From NCBI RefSeq assembly GCF_000834635.1, contig NZ_JXQV01000003.1:1-64000 (forward strand): DNA of 64,000 bases, in the 5' to 3' direction. The notes under the pieces are model-generated. The model did not search any database. It was not told the DNA's origin and worked only from the letters and a program-made list of their open reading frames with translations. Source of the stretch: Agrobacterium tumefaciens (GTDB lineage: Bacteria > Pseudomonadota > Alphaproteobacteria > Rhizobiales > Rhizobiaceae). Of the stretch, positions 34,465-42,988 are shown piece by piece. The position numbers and the translations under genes are program-made. Positions within the stretch are counted from its first letter, which is position 1. Every line of letters begins with the position of its first letter.

Positions 34465-34506
34465 GATTTAGCGAATCATATTCAACTACTATTCGCCCGC
34501 TAAATC
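34465..34506. promoter_or_regulatory. Inverted repeat before the kinase operon
   Basis: GATTTAGCG and CGCTAAATC form a perfect nine-base inverted repeat with 24 bases between, in the gap that separates the leftward kinase pair from a rightward gene. A likely operator for one or both divergent units. Confidence 0.5.
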
Positions 34507-34548
34507 TACTATGGATAAGCATATCAACAATTGGGAGTGGTGAATCCA

Positions 34549-34749
34549 GTGTTCAAACTTCGTAAGCCAAGCATCAAAAAAAGTATTGCGGCCCGCACGT
34601 CCGGTAAACGAATAGTGAAAAACGCCGTTGGACTTAAAGCTCCCAAAGGTGCGGGTTGGATCAAAAACCCGAAGAAGGCGGCCTATAACCGCGCGTATAA
34701 CAGAAACACCGTTAGTTTTTGGACTTTGCTTCGGAAGCTCTTTAAATAA
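34549..34749 (+). CDS. Small basic protein, 66 aa
   Basis: GTG start at a fair distance from GGGAG; TTG and GTG codons up to 18 bases earlier are alternatives. Contains KKSIAARTSGKRIVKNAVG and GWIKNPKKAAYNRAYNRNT, a pattern I recall from small proteins of Firmicutes phages (ARTxGK...NPKKAxYNxxYxxTT). Very Lys/Arg-rich. Divergent from the kinase operon, so part of the same island. Confidence 0.5.
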   Translation: MFKLRKPSIKKSIAARTSGKRIVKNAVGLKAPKGAGWIKNPKKAAYNRAYNRNTVSFWTLLRKLFK

Positions 34750-34755
34750 CAAAAA

Positions 34756-34783
34756 AGGCCGGGGCGAAACCGCACCGACCTTC
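34756..34783 (+). terminator. Hairpin after the small basic gene
   Basis: AAGG-CCGG... with CCG-ACCTT arms around GCGAAACCGC; moderately stable and followed by TCCTG. Confidence 0.35.
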
Positions 34784-34885
34784 CTGTCGCTTGTCATCTT
34801 CTGCCAGTACATCCGTGGTCAGTGCGCAAGCTACTTGGCTGTAGGAACGCGCGGAGGCAGAGTTGGTTCCGCCTCCGTACTTATA

Positions 34886-35968
34886 TCACTTACGGTACGA
34901 CAAGCCGCCCCAGACACGACCTTCATCGCGGTGACGTCCACCGTGCACGGCGCCAATATAGGCTGCTGCCGCGGCTACGAGCGAAGATGCCGCAAGAAGG
35001 AAAGCCGTGAGAATGCCGGTAATACGGGCTTTCTCAGCCGCGTCCGCAGCGGCGGTCTTGGCGTCCTGCATTGTCTTTTCGGCTTGGGCTGCCAGTTCGT
35101 CGATCTTCTTCTGAGCTTCATCGACGCGCTGTTGCGCTGCTGTGCGAACTGCCTGAACACGTTCCACAGCCTGATTTACGCGGTTCTGCGCATCTGCCTG
35201 GGGTACGCCTGTGCGAGCAGCGATCTGGTTAGCCATCCACGCCTTGTCGGCGTCGGAAATTTCACCAGTCGAAAGCAGGTTGCTCAGGATGCCGCTTGCT
35301 TGGCGCTGGAAGTCACCACTATTGGGGTCGGAATTTAAAGCAGGCGTATCAGTGCGCAGCAAAGTGTCTGTGAAGTAGTCGATCGGATTGGATTTAAGTC
35401 CCTGTGGCAAGGACTGTTCAATGCTTGGAGCGGTGGCCTGACCGGCACCCTGCGCGATGCCTCCAACAGCATTACCCGCTCCTGACACAACGCCGCCAGC
35501 CAACTGACCCACTCCTTGCGCGGCACCACCCACAGCGGAGCCAGTCGCTTCAACTGCTGTTTGAGCAACACTTCCGACAGCCTTGACGCCGCCAGAAACA
35601 ACGCTGAGCGCCAGGAAAGCGGATACGACCGTACCGATGCCCCAAACGACAAGACCGTTAACACCGTCTCGAGTCGTCCGTTCGTCACTGGTCGCCGTTT
35701 CACTTGCTGGACGTCGCATGCGGCCAGAGATGTACCCGCCGAGCATATAGGATGCGACCATCGACACTACCACGAAAAGTCCCGTCACGACGAGCCAAGT
35801 GACGCTGATTTCGCCACCGTTGTCAGCCGAAATAGCGTTTAGTCCGAGCCCACCTGCGAACGCTGTGAATACAGCCATTGTACCAGACGCGATAGCCGTT
35901 CCAGCAAAAATTGCCGGCCAGTCGACGTAGCTGCGGTTCGGGTTATCGACCAATGAAGATTCTACCAT
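34886..35968 (-). CDS. Membrane protein with Gly-rich and coiled-coil region, 360 aa
   Basis: Start MVESSLVDNPNRSYVDWPAI, reached by a TGATG overlap from a tiny upstream gene. Three spans near 17-150 (WPAIFAGTAIASGTMAVFTA and others), a Gly/Ala-rich repeat (VGGAAQGVGQLAGGVVSGAG), a long coiled coil (about 255-330) and a final span. Resembles the family labelled PhnA-like or YrzE-like in Rhizobiales chromosomes. Gene alone in the region between kinase island and primase; may have been picked up from a host. Confidence 0.65.
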   Translation of the reverse strand: MVESSLVDNPNRSYVDWPAIFAGTAIASGTMAVFTAFAGGLGLNAISADNGGEISVTWLVVTGLFVVVSMVASYMLGGYISGRMRRPASETATSDERTTRDGVNGLVVWGIGTVVSAFLALSVVSGGVKAVGSVAQTAVEATGSAVGGAAQGVGQLAGGVVSGAGNAVGGIAQGAGQATAPSIEQSLPQGLKSNPIDYFTDTLLRTDTPALNSDPNSGDFQRQASGILSNLLSTGEISDADKAWMANQIAARTGVPQADAQNRVNQAVERVQAVRTAAQQRVDEAQKKIDELAAQAEKTMQDAKTAAADAAEKARITGILTAFLLAASSLVAAAAAYIGAVHGGRHRDEGRVWGGLSYRK

Positions 35969-36042
35969 CAACGTAACCCCAGCAGAGAGAGAACAAACAG
36001 GACAACTACGACTAGTCCCACGAGATAAATGATCGAGTTCAT
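35968..36042 (-). CDS. Tiny membrane peptide, 24 aa
   Basis: GAGGAGACCCTC precedes MNSIIYLVGLVVVVLFVLSL. One span only, then LLGLR-type end. Its stop overlaps the start of the larger membrane protein, so it is both a coupled leader and a likely real peptide. Such coupled mini-spans are seen before similar host genes. Confidence 0.6.
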   Translation of the reverse strand: MNSIIYLVGLVVVVLFVLSLLGLR

Positions 36043-36209
36043 GAGGGTCTCCTCTAAAGAAATCAGTCCTAATGGCGCAGCTGATCAGAAGCTTATTTGA
36101 TGCTTCCTGCACGCAAAGGGCTACGCAGCGTGGCCGACTGCGTTTGAGCAGAACCTAAACTCTCATAGGGGAACATCGTTCCGCCTAAAAAATGACCAGC
36201 CATTTCCTC

Positions 36210-38420
36210 TCAAGCCGCCCTCACAAACACCGTCATCTCCCGGCGCACCGGATCCCGCTCCTCCTTCTCGACAAGTGCGCCTTCTTTCATCAACGCCGTG
36301 ACCAAGCTGGCCGCCCGCTTCCGCTGCGAACCGTCGTCCAGGTCTAGCCCCACGGCATAGGCCACGGCGTTGCCTACCCAGTTCTTGGCCTTCGGCGATT
36401 TCTTGTAATCTGACGATTCGACGGCCGCTAGAATGGCCATTCGCTGGTCGTTTGTAAGCTCGCCGGCAACCTCTTCGGCGCTTGGCCACTGCCACTCCGT
36501 CACAACTGGCGCGAAATCCTGCGGCTTTGCCATCCCTACGCCATTGCCCAGCGGCACGCCTTCCAGCTTGCGCCAGTCCAGCTTCGATGACAGCGGAGTC
36601 AGGTTCGACTTGCCGTAGGTCACGCTAAAGAAGCCATGCCTATCATTCTGGTGAAGGCCAGCCTGATCAGCTTGCTCGGTGGACATACGGTTAAGCACTC
36701 GCACCGAGCGCGCAGCGCCAATCAAGGAAACGGCACCTCGGGCATCTTCAACCGTTGCTTCACGATCGGCCACCTTGCGGAGGTGGTGGACAATGTCGAT
36801 TGCGCTGTTGGTATAGTCGGCGATCTGAGCCCATAGCTTGGCAACCTTGTCGATGGCGCCGTTGTCGTTCTCGTTGACGCTGTGCGTGGATACGAACGGG
36901 TCGACGATCATGACGTCGATCTTGTTGCGCTCAATCTGCTCGACCACGGCCTCAACGATCGGCTGCTGGATGCGCGTTCCGGTCTTCTTATCGTCCACCG
37001 CTACGACCAGCTCCTGCTCACGACCGCTGTCGAGGAATAAGTGCCCTTCGATATCCTCTGGCTTCAGATTGTAGTGAATGCAGGCCGCCATGATGCGCCG
37101 CTCCATTTCATCGCGCGGATCTTCGGCGTTGAACACCCAAACCCTGAGACGATTAGGCGGCTGTGTGCCCAGGAGTGCCCTACCCGATGACATGGCGAGG
37201 CTCTCCGCAAGTGAAAGGCTGGTCTTGCCCAGCCCACCCGGCGACACGGTCACCGATACATACTTGCGGATCAGGTGAGTGCCATACGCAAACTCACGGC
37301 GTGGCAGCGTCTTTGGGTCGATCCACTTGAACGCTGTAGCGACGATCGGGCTTTGGGGCTCGTTATCGTTGGCGGGCTCCACGTCACCAGCTGGTGACTC
37401 AACGGGGATAACGTTCTTTTGCCCCACCTCCTCCGCCACGACATCAGCATCCACTGCAGCCGTTCGATCTCGCACCCGTCCCTTCTCCAGCCCACGCTGG
37501 ATCATGCGCGTTATATCGACGAGTCGCGTGTTGTCGTGCGCAGTGAAATCGGGCTCCGGAATATGGCGCGGATTCTGGATGCCAGCCTTCAGGCCGTTCT
37601 CGATTGTCTTGCAGCAGCGTGACCAGTCCCTGCCCCAGCCGCGCGCGACGTCCTGTAACAAGGCACGCGCCTCGGCTTCGCCCAACGCACCTGCGCCGAC
37701 GATTGTGCCGATCGAGAAAGCCGCATCATTCAGCGCGTTGTTTCGCGTGCCCATAGACGCGCCTGCAAGGTCCGCCAGCTCACGATCGACGGCAGCATCC
37801 ACATAGGCATTGTTTGTCGCGGACGACGCACTGTACTGCGTGTGTGTCGGCGCTGATTTCGGCAGCAGCATGTCAAGCAACCACCCCGGCGCGTCCGCGA
37901 TCTCGCGCGTATCGCCAACCCACCGATAGGACCGCCCGTCAGCCATCACGCTGTCGGCTGCAATGACGTACCCGCCCTCCGAGCGAATGTCGACGCCAGC
38001 GCCCAAAGCGCCGCGGTTACGCGTTCCGACGACATATTTGAAGTACACGTGCATGCCGCCGTTCGGGCTTGTCACGCGCGCTGTGTCGGGCATCGGGCCG
38101 TGCTCGGCTTCCATCTCGCTCAGCCAGTCAAAACCGTTTGCGCCGCCAGGTTTGTTGTCGATGTCCAGCGCGAAGAAACCCGTCTTCTCGCCGGTCGGCA
38201 AGCCCACGGCTGCGTCTGACCAGTCCGACCACCATCTTTCGATGACGCGCGGAAAGCGCGTTGCGCCCTTGAAGCCATTAGGCGTCAAAGGCGTTTTCTC
38301 ACCAAGCGTGATGATCTCGCCGGTTGCTTGGTCGACGTGCTCCTCTGCGTGAGATCGGCATGGAAATACCGGCCAGCCTTGGGCGACGTAGTGTTGCGCT
38401 AGTTCAAGCGGCGTTTGCAA
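36210..38420 (-). CDS. Primase-polymerase / helicase fusion, 736 aa
   Basis: Residues 1-180 are a prim-pol domain with D86-x-D88 (FALDIDNK) and H124 (HVYFK). A linker with EPANDNEPQSP (348-358) leads to a RepA/DnaB-like ATPase with Walker A SPGGLGKTS (393-401) and IDVMIVDPFVS as Walker B. The C-terminus is a small winged-helix-like part. It is the likely replication initiator-helicase of the phage. It begins with TTG after a clear GAGGAGAC box. Confidence 0.85.
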   Translation of the reverse strand: MQTPLELAQHYVAQGWPVFPCRSHAEEHVDQATGEIITLGEKTPLTPNGFKGATRFPRVIERWWSDWSDAAVGLPTGEKTGFFALDIDNKPGGANGFDWLSEMEAEHGPMPDTARVTSPNGGMHVYFKYVVGTRNRGALGAGVDIRSEGGYVIAADSVMADGRSYRWVGDTREIADAPGWLLDMLLPKSAPTHTQYSASSATNNAYVDAAVDRELADLAGASMGTRNNALNDAAFSIGTIVGAGALGEAEARALLQDVARGWGRDWSRCCKTIENGLKAGIQNPRHIPEPDFTAHDNTRLVDITRMIQRGLEKGRVRDRTAAVDADVVAEEVGQKNVIPVESPAGDVEPANDNEPQSPIVATAFKWIDPKTLPRREFAYGTHLIRKYVSVTVSPGGLGKTSLSLAESLAMSSGRALLGTQPPNRLRVWVFNAEDPRDEMERRIMAACIHYNLKPEDIEGHLFLDSGREQELVVAVDDKKTGTRIQQPIVEAVVEQIERNKIDVMIVDPFVSTHSVNENDNGAIDKVAKLWAQIADYTNSAIDIVHHLRKVADREATVEDARGAVSLIGAARSVRVLNRMSTEQADQAGLHQNDRHGFFSVTYGKSNLTPLSSKLDWRKLEGVPLGNGVGMAKPQDFAPVVTEWQWPSAEEVAGELTNDQRMAILAAVESSDYKKSPKAKNWVGNAVAYAVGLDLDDGSQRKRAASLVTALMKEGALVEKEERDPVRREMTVFVRAA

Positions 38421-38433
38421 TGGGTGTCTCCTC
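38418..38433 (-). promoter_or_regulatory. Conserved leader/RBS, copy 5, with TTG start
   Basis: CCGAGGAGACACCCA then TTG. The CACCAC tract is absent; the purine core decides the non-ATG start. Confidence 0.45.
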
Positions 38434-38496
38434 GGCTTGATAGGCCCAGCCTCTCGCTGTTACAGACAAAAGCAGCAGTGTGCATTGGGGGTGAAC

Positions 38497-39318
38497 ATGT
38501 CTTGGGGATTTGAAAAGGGCCGCGTCTACAACAGGCGAGCCAGCATCCATGCGCCTTTCGGAGGACAACAGCAGGGCGGCATTATTACGCCTGCGAAGCA
38601 CAACCTGGTCATAATAGTCACCGGCGAAGAAGGCCTCGAACACGGATATCACGACAAATGGACCGTCGACGGAAGTTTCGAGTACTTCGGCGAAGGCCAG
38701 GTTGGCGACATGAAGATGGATAAAGGTAACCTGAGCATTGCGAGCCACTCTGTGCGTGGGAAAAGCCTCTTGCTCTTCACAAAGCTGAAGTCCGGTCTGC
38801 GCTTTGACAGTGAGATGATCTACGAGGATCACAAGATCGTCCGCGCTCCCGACCGGCTTGAAAATATCCGCGATGCCATCGTGTTCATCCTTCGTCCAAT
38901 TGAAGCGGTGTTCGAACATGTTGAAGGCGTGCCCGTCGGATCTCCGCAGACAGCAAAGTCGCTTGATGATCTCAGAAAGCGCGCGTTCGCGGCTTCTGTG
39001 CAAAAGCCCTCCAAGAATCAGGTGACCACCAGCGTCTTCGAAAGAAGTCGGGATGTGCGAGACTATGTCGTCGCTCGATCTCTGGGCAAATGCGAGGGCT
39101 GCGGGAACGACGCGCCTTTCGCCAGACCAAATGGAGTCCCCTACCTTGAGCCGCACCATATTCGCCGCCTTACGGACGGTGGACCTGACGACCCGCGTTA
39201 CGTGATAGCGCTTTGCCCGAATTGCCATCGACGCGTACATTCCGGAAGCGACGGCGCCGACTACAACGGGACGCTTCTTGAGAAGATGAAAGTTATAGAG
39301 CCCGCCGCACCGAATTGA
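38497..39318 (+). CDS. McrA-like HNH restriction endonuclease, 273 aa
   Basis: GGGGG precedes MSWGFEKGRVYNRRASIHAP. The first 140 residues (FGGQQQGGIITPAKHNLVII, GDMKMDKGNLSI) form a domain seen in type IV-like enzymes that read modified DNA (PUA/SRA-like). The C-terminus is an HNH with two Cys pairs: CEGCGNDAPF, LEPHHIRRLTDGG, LCPNCHRRVHSG. Such proteins cut methylated or otherwise modified DNA. It stands on the + strand between leftward replication genes, like an exclusion gene expressed in the lysogen. Confidence 0.82.
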   Translation: MSWGFEKGRVYNRRASIHAPFGGQQQGGIITPAKHNLVIIVTGEEGLEHGYHDKWTVDGSFEYFGEGQVGDMKMDKGNLSIASHSVRGKSLLLFTKLKSGLRFDSEMIYEDHKIVRAPDRLENIRDAIVFILRPIEAVFEHVEGVPVGSPQTAKSLDDLRKRAFAASVQKPSKNQVTTSVFERSRDVRDYVVARSLGKCEGCGNDAPFARPNGVPYLEPHHIRRLTDGGPDDPRYVIALCPNCHRRVHSGSDGADYNGTLLEKMKVIEPAAPN

Positions 39319-39323
39319 GTTCA

Positions 39324-39695
39324 TCAAAACGGCACCTCACTCAGCGCCGCCCTCAGCCCCCGCGCCGCGCCCTCCCACGCCGCCTTCACCATCATGCGCT
39401 GCATAAGCTCGTCGAAGTGGGCCAGGTCTGTCACGCCATGCGACGCGATATACTCGCCGACAGCATCAACGCCCGCATCCAAGGCACGCAGCTCGTAGTC
39501 ATCAAGCCGCTCGATCTTCTTGTAATTGTCGATTCCCACGGCGCACCTCCGGCAGATATAGTGGGGGTCATGTTTTGGATTGGGATTCACACCGATACCG
39601 AAGGCGTGCATTCCGCAGACAAAGCAGGTGGTGGGGTTATTATCGGCGTCGACCGTGGGTGTGTGCTGGCGTGGGGTTGTTGGGATTTTGGTCAT
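39324..39695 (-). CDS. Zinc-binding phage protein, 123 aa
   Basis: CFVCGMHAFG and YICRRCAVGI form a four-cysteine zinc site near residues 24-52, followed by helices (DELMQRMMVKAAWEGAARGL). Its coding strand and position fit the replication operon, split from the primase by the + strand HNH gene. A family of unknown function (DUF6511-like) in Rhizobium phages comes to mind. Confidence 0.6.
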   Translation of the reverse strand: MTKIPTTPRQHTPTVDADNNPTTCFVCGMHAFGIGVNPNPKHDPHYICRRCAVGIDNYKKIERLDDYELRALDAGVDAVGEYIASHGVTDLAHFDELMQRMMVKAAWEGAARGLRAALSEVPF

Positions 39696-39763
39696 GCTTC
39701 TTCACCTTGCGCCGAGCAAACAAAATCAGTTAAAAGTTGTGCGTTCGGATTTAGGGAGGGACT

Positions 39764-40429
39764 ATGGGTTTTTTCGTTAGAGACTGCGTGAGATGCGGCG
39801 TTAAAGGATCGCAGCACTTCCAGGTTGGTGAGAGCCATGATTCGAGAAAAGATCTCTGGGAAATCGCGGCGCGATGCTCTGTCTGCTCTCTCATTTCCAT
39901 CTACGAAGTTGACGTGCGAGGTACGGGTAATAAACCGAGTTCGTATGGCGACAGGCTGCCTGATCGGTACATTGGAAGAACAGCAGTTCGCATTGCAACC
40001 ACAGCACTGGAGCTCAGTGAACACATTCCAGAACGCATTGCAGGCCTGTTCCGAGAGGCTAACGAATGCCGCCAGATGACTTGGTACGAAGCAGCTGGCG
40101 CCATGTATCGGAAGACGCTCGATGTCGCCACCAAGCACATCTACGCTCATGACATTAGGTTGGCGGAGAAGCAGCCAGCTCAAGCTCTTCGTGTTCGCAT
40201 CAAGTCGCTGGGCGAGATGAATATTCTTGATCAAGACATAGTAGAGTTGGCAGATGTTGCGGCGTTGGATGGGAATGATGCCACCCATGACGTCGATCCA
40301 TACACGAAAGATGAGGCCGAGGCCCTTGAGGACCTTACCCTCGATTTGCTTGACCGTCTTTTCGTTCGCCCGGCTAAGATTGCTGCAGTCAAGGCAAAAC
40401 AAATTGCTGCAGGTGTTCGCAAAGCGTAA
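39764..40429 (+). CDS. DUF4145-like accessory protein, 221 aa
   Basis: Opens with a zinc-ribbon (RDCVRCGVKG ... ARCSVCSLIS), then ERIAGLFREANECRQ and WYEAAGAMYRKTLDVATKHI, the DUF4145 helical pattern. DUF4145 is often found in restriction or abortive-infection proteins. On the + strand against the operon, close to the McrA-like gene, so both may form an immunity island. Confidence 0.65.
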   Translation: MGFFVRDCVRCGVKGSQHFQVGESHDSRKDLWEIAARCSVCSLISIYEVDVRGTGNKPSSYGDRLPDRYIGRTAVRIATTALELSEHIPERIAGLFREANECRQMTWYEAAGAMYRKTLDVATKHIYAHDIRLAEKQPAQALRVRIKSLGEMNILDQDIVELADVAALDGNDATHDVDPYTKDEAEALEDLTLDLLDRLFVRPAKIAAVKAKQIAAGVRKA

Positions 40430-40434
40430 CCCTC

Positions 40435-41478
40435 TCATGCTGCCACCTTGGCAAGAGCATGATTGTCGTTGGCGGCAGAGAACAGATCGGCCACCGGCTG
40501 CTCTTTCGTGCCAAGCGACGCGATGTTCTTCACTGCCTGACGGAAGTAGGAAGGCTTAAGCTCGAAGCCGACGCCCTTGCGGCACATCTCGACGGCAGAA
40601 TAAACCTCGCTTCCGATCCCGAGAAACGGTGTCAGCACCGTCTCACCGGGCAGGCTCCAGAGATCAATGCAACGCTCGATCACGTCCAGTTGCAAAGGCG
40701 AGATGTGCTGTTCGTCTTGTTTGTCGCGCGCTGATCGGTATTGCAGCGTGCGTGTCTGGCGAATGTCGCTCCAAACCGGCGACGCGTAGCGCTGCCAGAC
40801 AAAAACGGAACGCCACTGCTCGAAGCTCCACGGCGTGCGTCCATCCGCAACTGTCTCTGCGGCGTGGCGGTCATAGGCCTCGCGGCTGATGTCGAGACTG
40901 CCGTCACCTACCCACATGTCAAACATGCCATCAACCGGCTCCGGATTTTCGCCGGGCTTGCGGAAAGAGACGATGTAGTCGGCAAGCCCTTGCCCGCTAA
41001 TGCAGCTGTCCTTCGTGATCTGCTTGTGCAGAAGGCGAATGGATTTGGTGCGCTGCTGGGCAACTACCGGGTCTTTCCAGATGCACACCTCGGAGTGAAA
41101 GATCCAACCGGCGTCCTCATACGCGCGGATGATATCTCCGCGGAAGTCACGCATACCGATGAAGCCGTTGCGTCTCTTGCTCGTGGGCAACTGCATGCAA
41201 TGAACCGAATGCATGCGCCCCGGCTTCGTCACGCGCAGAAGCTCCTGAATGAGGAAAGAATAATGCTCCCAGAACGTGCCGCCCTCGTTGTTGCTGATGT
41301 CGCGGTCAAAGCTTGAGAACTTGTAGAGGCCTTCGAACGGAGGAGAGTGGATGCCGAAATGCACGCTGTCACCAGGGATCGCGCGGATAAGCTCGCACGA
41401 GTCGCCTTCATAGATGGCGTATTTGTCGGTGATAACTTGGTTCACGGCGTTGATGCCGTCTGTCACGATATTTGTCAT
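40435..41478 (-). CDS. DNA adenine/cytosine-N4 methyltransferase (beta class), 347 aa
   Basis: Start MTNIVTDGINAVNQVITDKY, coupled to the helicase by TAATG. Motif IV SPPF at 45-48 comes before the AdoMet motif PFLGIG at 284-289, the order of the beta class. Residues 50-280 carry the target domain. The C-terminus is SAANDNHALAKVAA. Together with the adjacent SF2 helicase it forms a module common in alphaproteobacterial phages, and may protect phage DNA from restriction. No cognate endonuclease is adjacent. Confidence 0.85.
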   Translation of the reverse strand: MTNIVTDGINAVNQVITDKYAIYEGDSCELIRAIPGDSVHFGIHSPPFEGLYKFSSFDRDISNNEGGTFWEHYSFLIQELLRVTKPGRMHSVHCMQLPTSKRRNGFIGMRDFRGDIIRAYEDAGWIFHSEVCIWKDPVVAQQRTKSIRLLHKQITKDSCISGQGLADYIVSFRKPGENPEPVDGMFDMWVGDGSLDISREAYDRHAAETVADGRTPWSFEQWRSVFVWQRYASPVWSDIRQTRTLQYRSARDKQDEQHISPLQLDVIERCIDLWSLPGETVLTPFLGIGSEVYSAVEMCRKGVGFELKPSYFRQAVKNIASLGTKEQPVADLFSAANDNHALAKVAA

Positions 41479-42887
41479 TATGCGGCATCTCCTAGCCAAG
41501 TTGGTATCTGCATCGGCATTTTCGGATCGTAGCTTGCCTTCTCTCGCGCCTGCGCATTGATCGCCTGCTTAGTGATGTTGGCGGTGTGCAGCACCATGGC
41601 CGCGGCCATACGGTCTGCGTCGGCCTCCTTGCGCTTGAGGTTCGCGACGACCGCACCCTCCGTCTCAGCAGCGATAAAATGAGCCGTGACTTCGTTCTGC
41701 TGGCCGAAGCGGTAAAAGCGGCGAACTGCCTGATAGATTTGCTCGAAGCTATCGTTGAGGCCGACGAAGCCAGTATCGGCGCAATGCTGCCAGTTCATGC
41801 CGAATCCAGCGATCGACGGTTTGGTCACGAGCACGCGGATCCGGCCTTCGCTGAAGTCGATGAGCTTGCGCTCCTTCACATCTTCCTTGTCTGATCCACG
41901 GACCTCGACTGCGCCGGAAATTGCTTTGGTCAGCCCTTCGCTCTCTGCGTTGAGGTTGCACCACCACACGAAAGGCCGGTCGGTCGGCGTCATCGCGGCA
42001 GCGAAGGCCACGCGATCGTCCACGCTTTCCCGGCGTGCTTTAATGCGCTCCTGCATGGTTGATGCTCGACCGCCAACGAGATCGTCAGTCGATACAGGAG
42101 CTGTAACCGTGTGGTGGATCTGATGCAGGGCGGGCAGCAAATAGGCGCCATCGTCATATCCAAGATCGGAAGGCTTGCGCAGCATGACGGCCCAGGACGC
42201 CATCCAGCGCCAGAAGTCGTTCTCAGCGTGACCTTTAAGCCGCCATTTCTGCGTCTCTCCACCGTCGTGCGTGAAGAACGTCGCGAGCATGTCAGAGTAG
42301 GACATGATGCCGAGAAACTCGGCGTGGTTTCCGAGCTCCATAAAATCGTTAGGCGCTGGCGTAGCAGTCGCCGCTAGCCGGAATGGTATGCCGTGGCACG
42401 CCTCGACAAGCTCGTTGCGGTAGTGACCGGTCTCGGACTTAAGAATACTGCTTTCATCCAAGATGACGCCGGAGAACTGATGGAGATCGAACGCTTCAAT
42501 CTTCTGATAGTTCGTGATGTTGATGCCTGGGCCAATGTCTGACTGTGATCGCACGTGTCTTGCGGCGATTCCAAACTTCTCGGCCTCGCGCACCATCTGC
42601 GCCGCTACGGCGAGCGGCGCGAAGTGAAGGATATCTCCTTGTGTCGCCGAATTGACGGCCTGCCCCCAGGCGAGCTCCATAAAGCTCTTGCCGAGGCCAG
42701 TGCCGGCGAAGAGAGCGGCGCGGCCACGCTTGAGAGCCCAGATCACGATGTCGCGCTGAAACGGGAATAGCACCAGTGGAAGATCTGGAATCTCGGATAG
42801 ACCCGTCGGCGGGTCTAGAATGGCTTTTCTCGCCAAGAACGCAGCATATGCGTTCGCTTGCGCACTGGGCGCAACGTTCATGTTCAT
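41478..42887 (-). CDS. SF2 (SNF2/DEAD-like) helicase, 469 aa
   Basis: Walker A GTGLGKS at 62-68, D-E-S-S at 144-147 in place of DEAH, and QAVRRFYRFGQQNEV near 395-410 as motif VI. Domain order and length match phage SNF2-like helicases that precede DNA methyltransferases. Role likely in replication or recombination. Confidence 0.85.
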   Translation of the reverse strand: MNMNVAPSAQANAYAAFLARKAILDPPTGLSEIPDLPLVLFPFQRDIVIWALKRGRAALFAGTGLGKSFMELAWGQAVNSATQGDILHFAPLAVAAQMVREAEKFGIAARHVRSQSDIGPGINITNYQKIEAFDLHQFSGVILDESSILKSETGHYRNELVEACHGIPFRLAATATPAPNDFMELGNHAEFLGIMSYSDMLATFFTHDGGETQKWRLKGHAENDFWRWMASWAVMLRKPSDLGYDDGAYLLPALHQIHHTVTAPVSTDDLVGGRASTMQERIKARRESVDDRVAFAAAMTPTDRPFVWWCNLNAESEGLTKAISGAVEVRGSDKEDVKERKLIDFSEGRIRVLVTKPSIAGFGMNWQHCADTGFVGLNDSFEQIYQAVRRFYRFGQQNEVTAHFIAAETEGAVVANLKRKEADADRMAAAMVLHTANITKQAINAQAREKASYDPKMPMQIPTWLGDAA

Positions 42888-42910
42888 ATTGTCTCCTCAG
42901 ACTGTGGTGT
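42885..42910 (-). promoter_or_regulatory. Conserved leader/RBS, copy 6
   Basis: Coding strand ACACCACAGTCTGAGGAGAC then AAT and ATG; both elements intact. Confidence 0.55.
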
Positions 42911-42988
42911 CCCGCCGAAGCGGAAGCCGCGTTGGTGGCGCGGCGGGTGGTGTGGTAGTGTCGCCGAAGGGAATCGGGGCGACAATTC

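Noticed and set aside
38404..39327. A 307-codon minus-strand frame
   Set aside because: Antisense to the McrA-like HNH gene, whose catalytic and zinc motifs are unmistakable.
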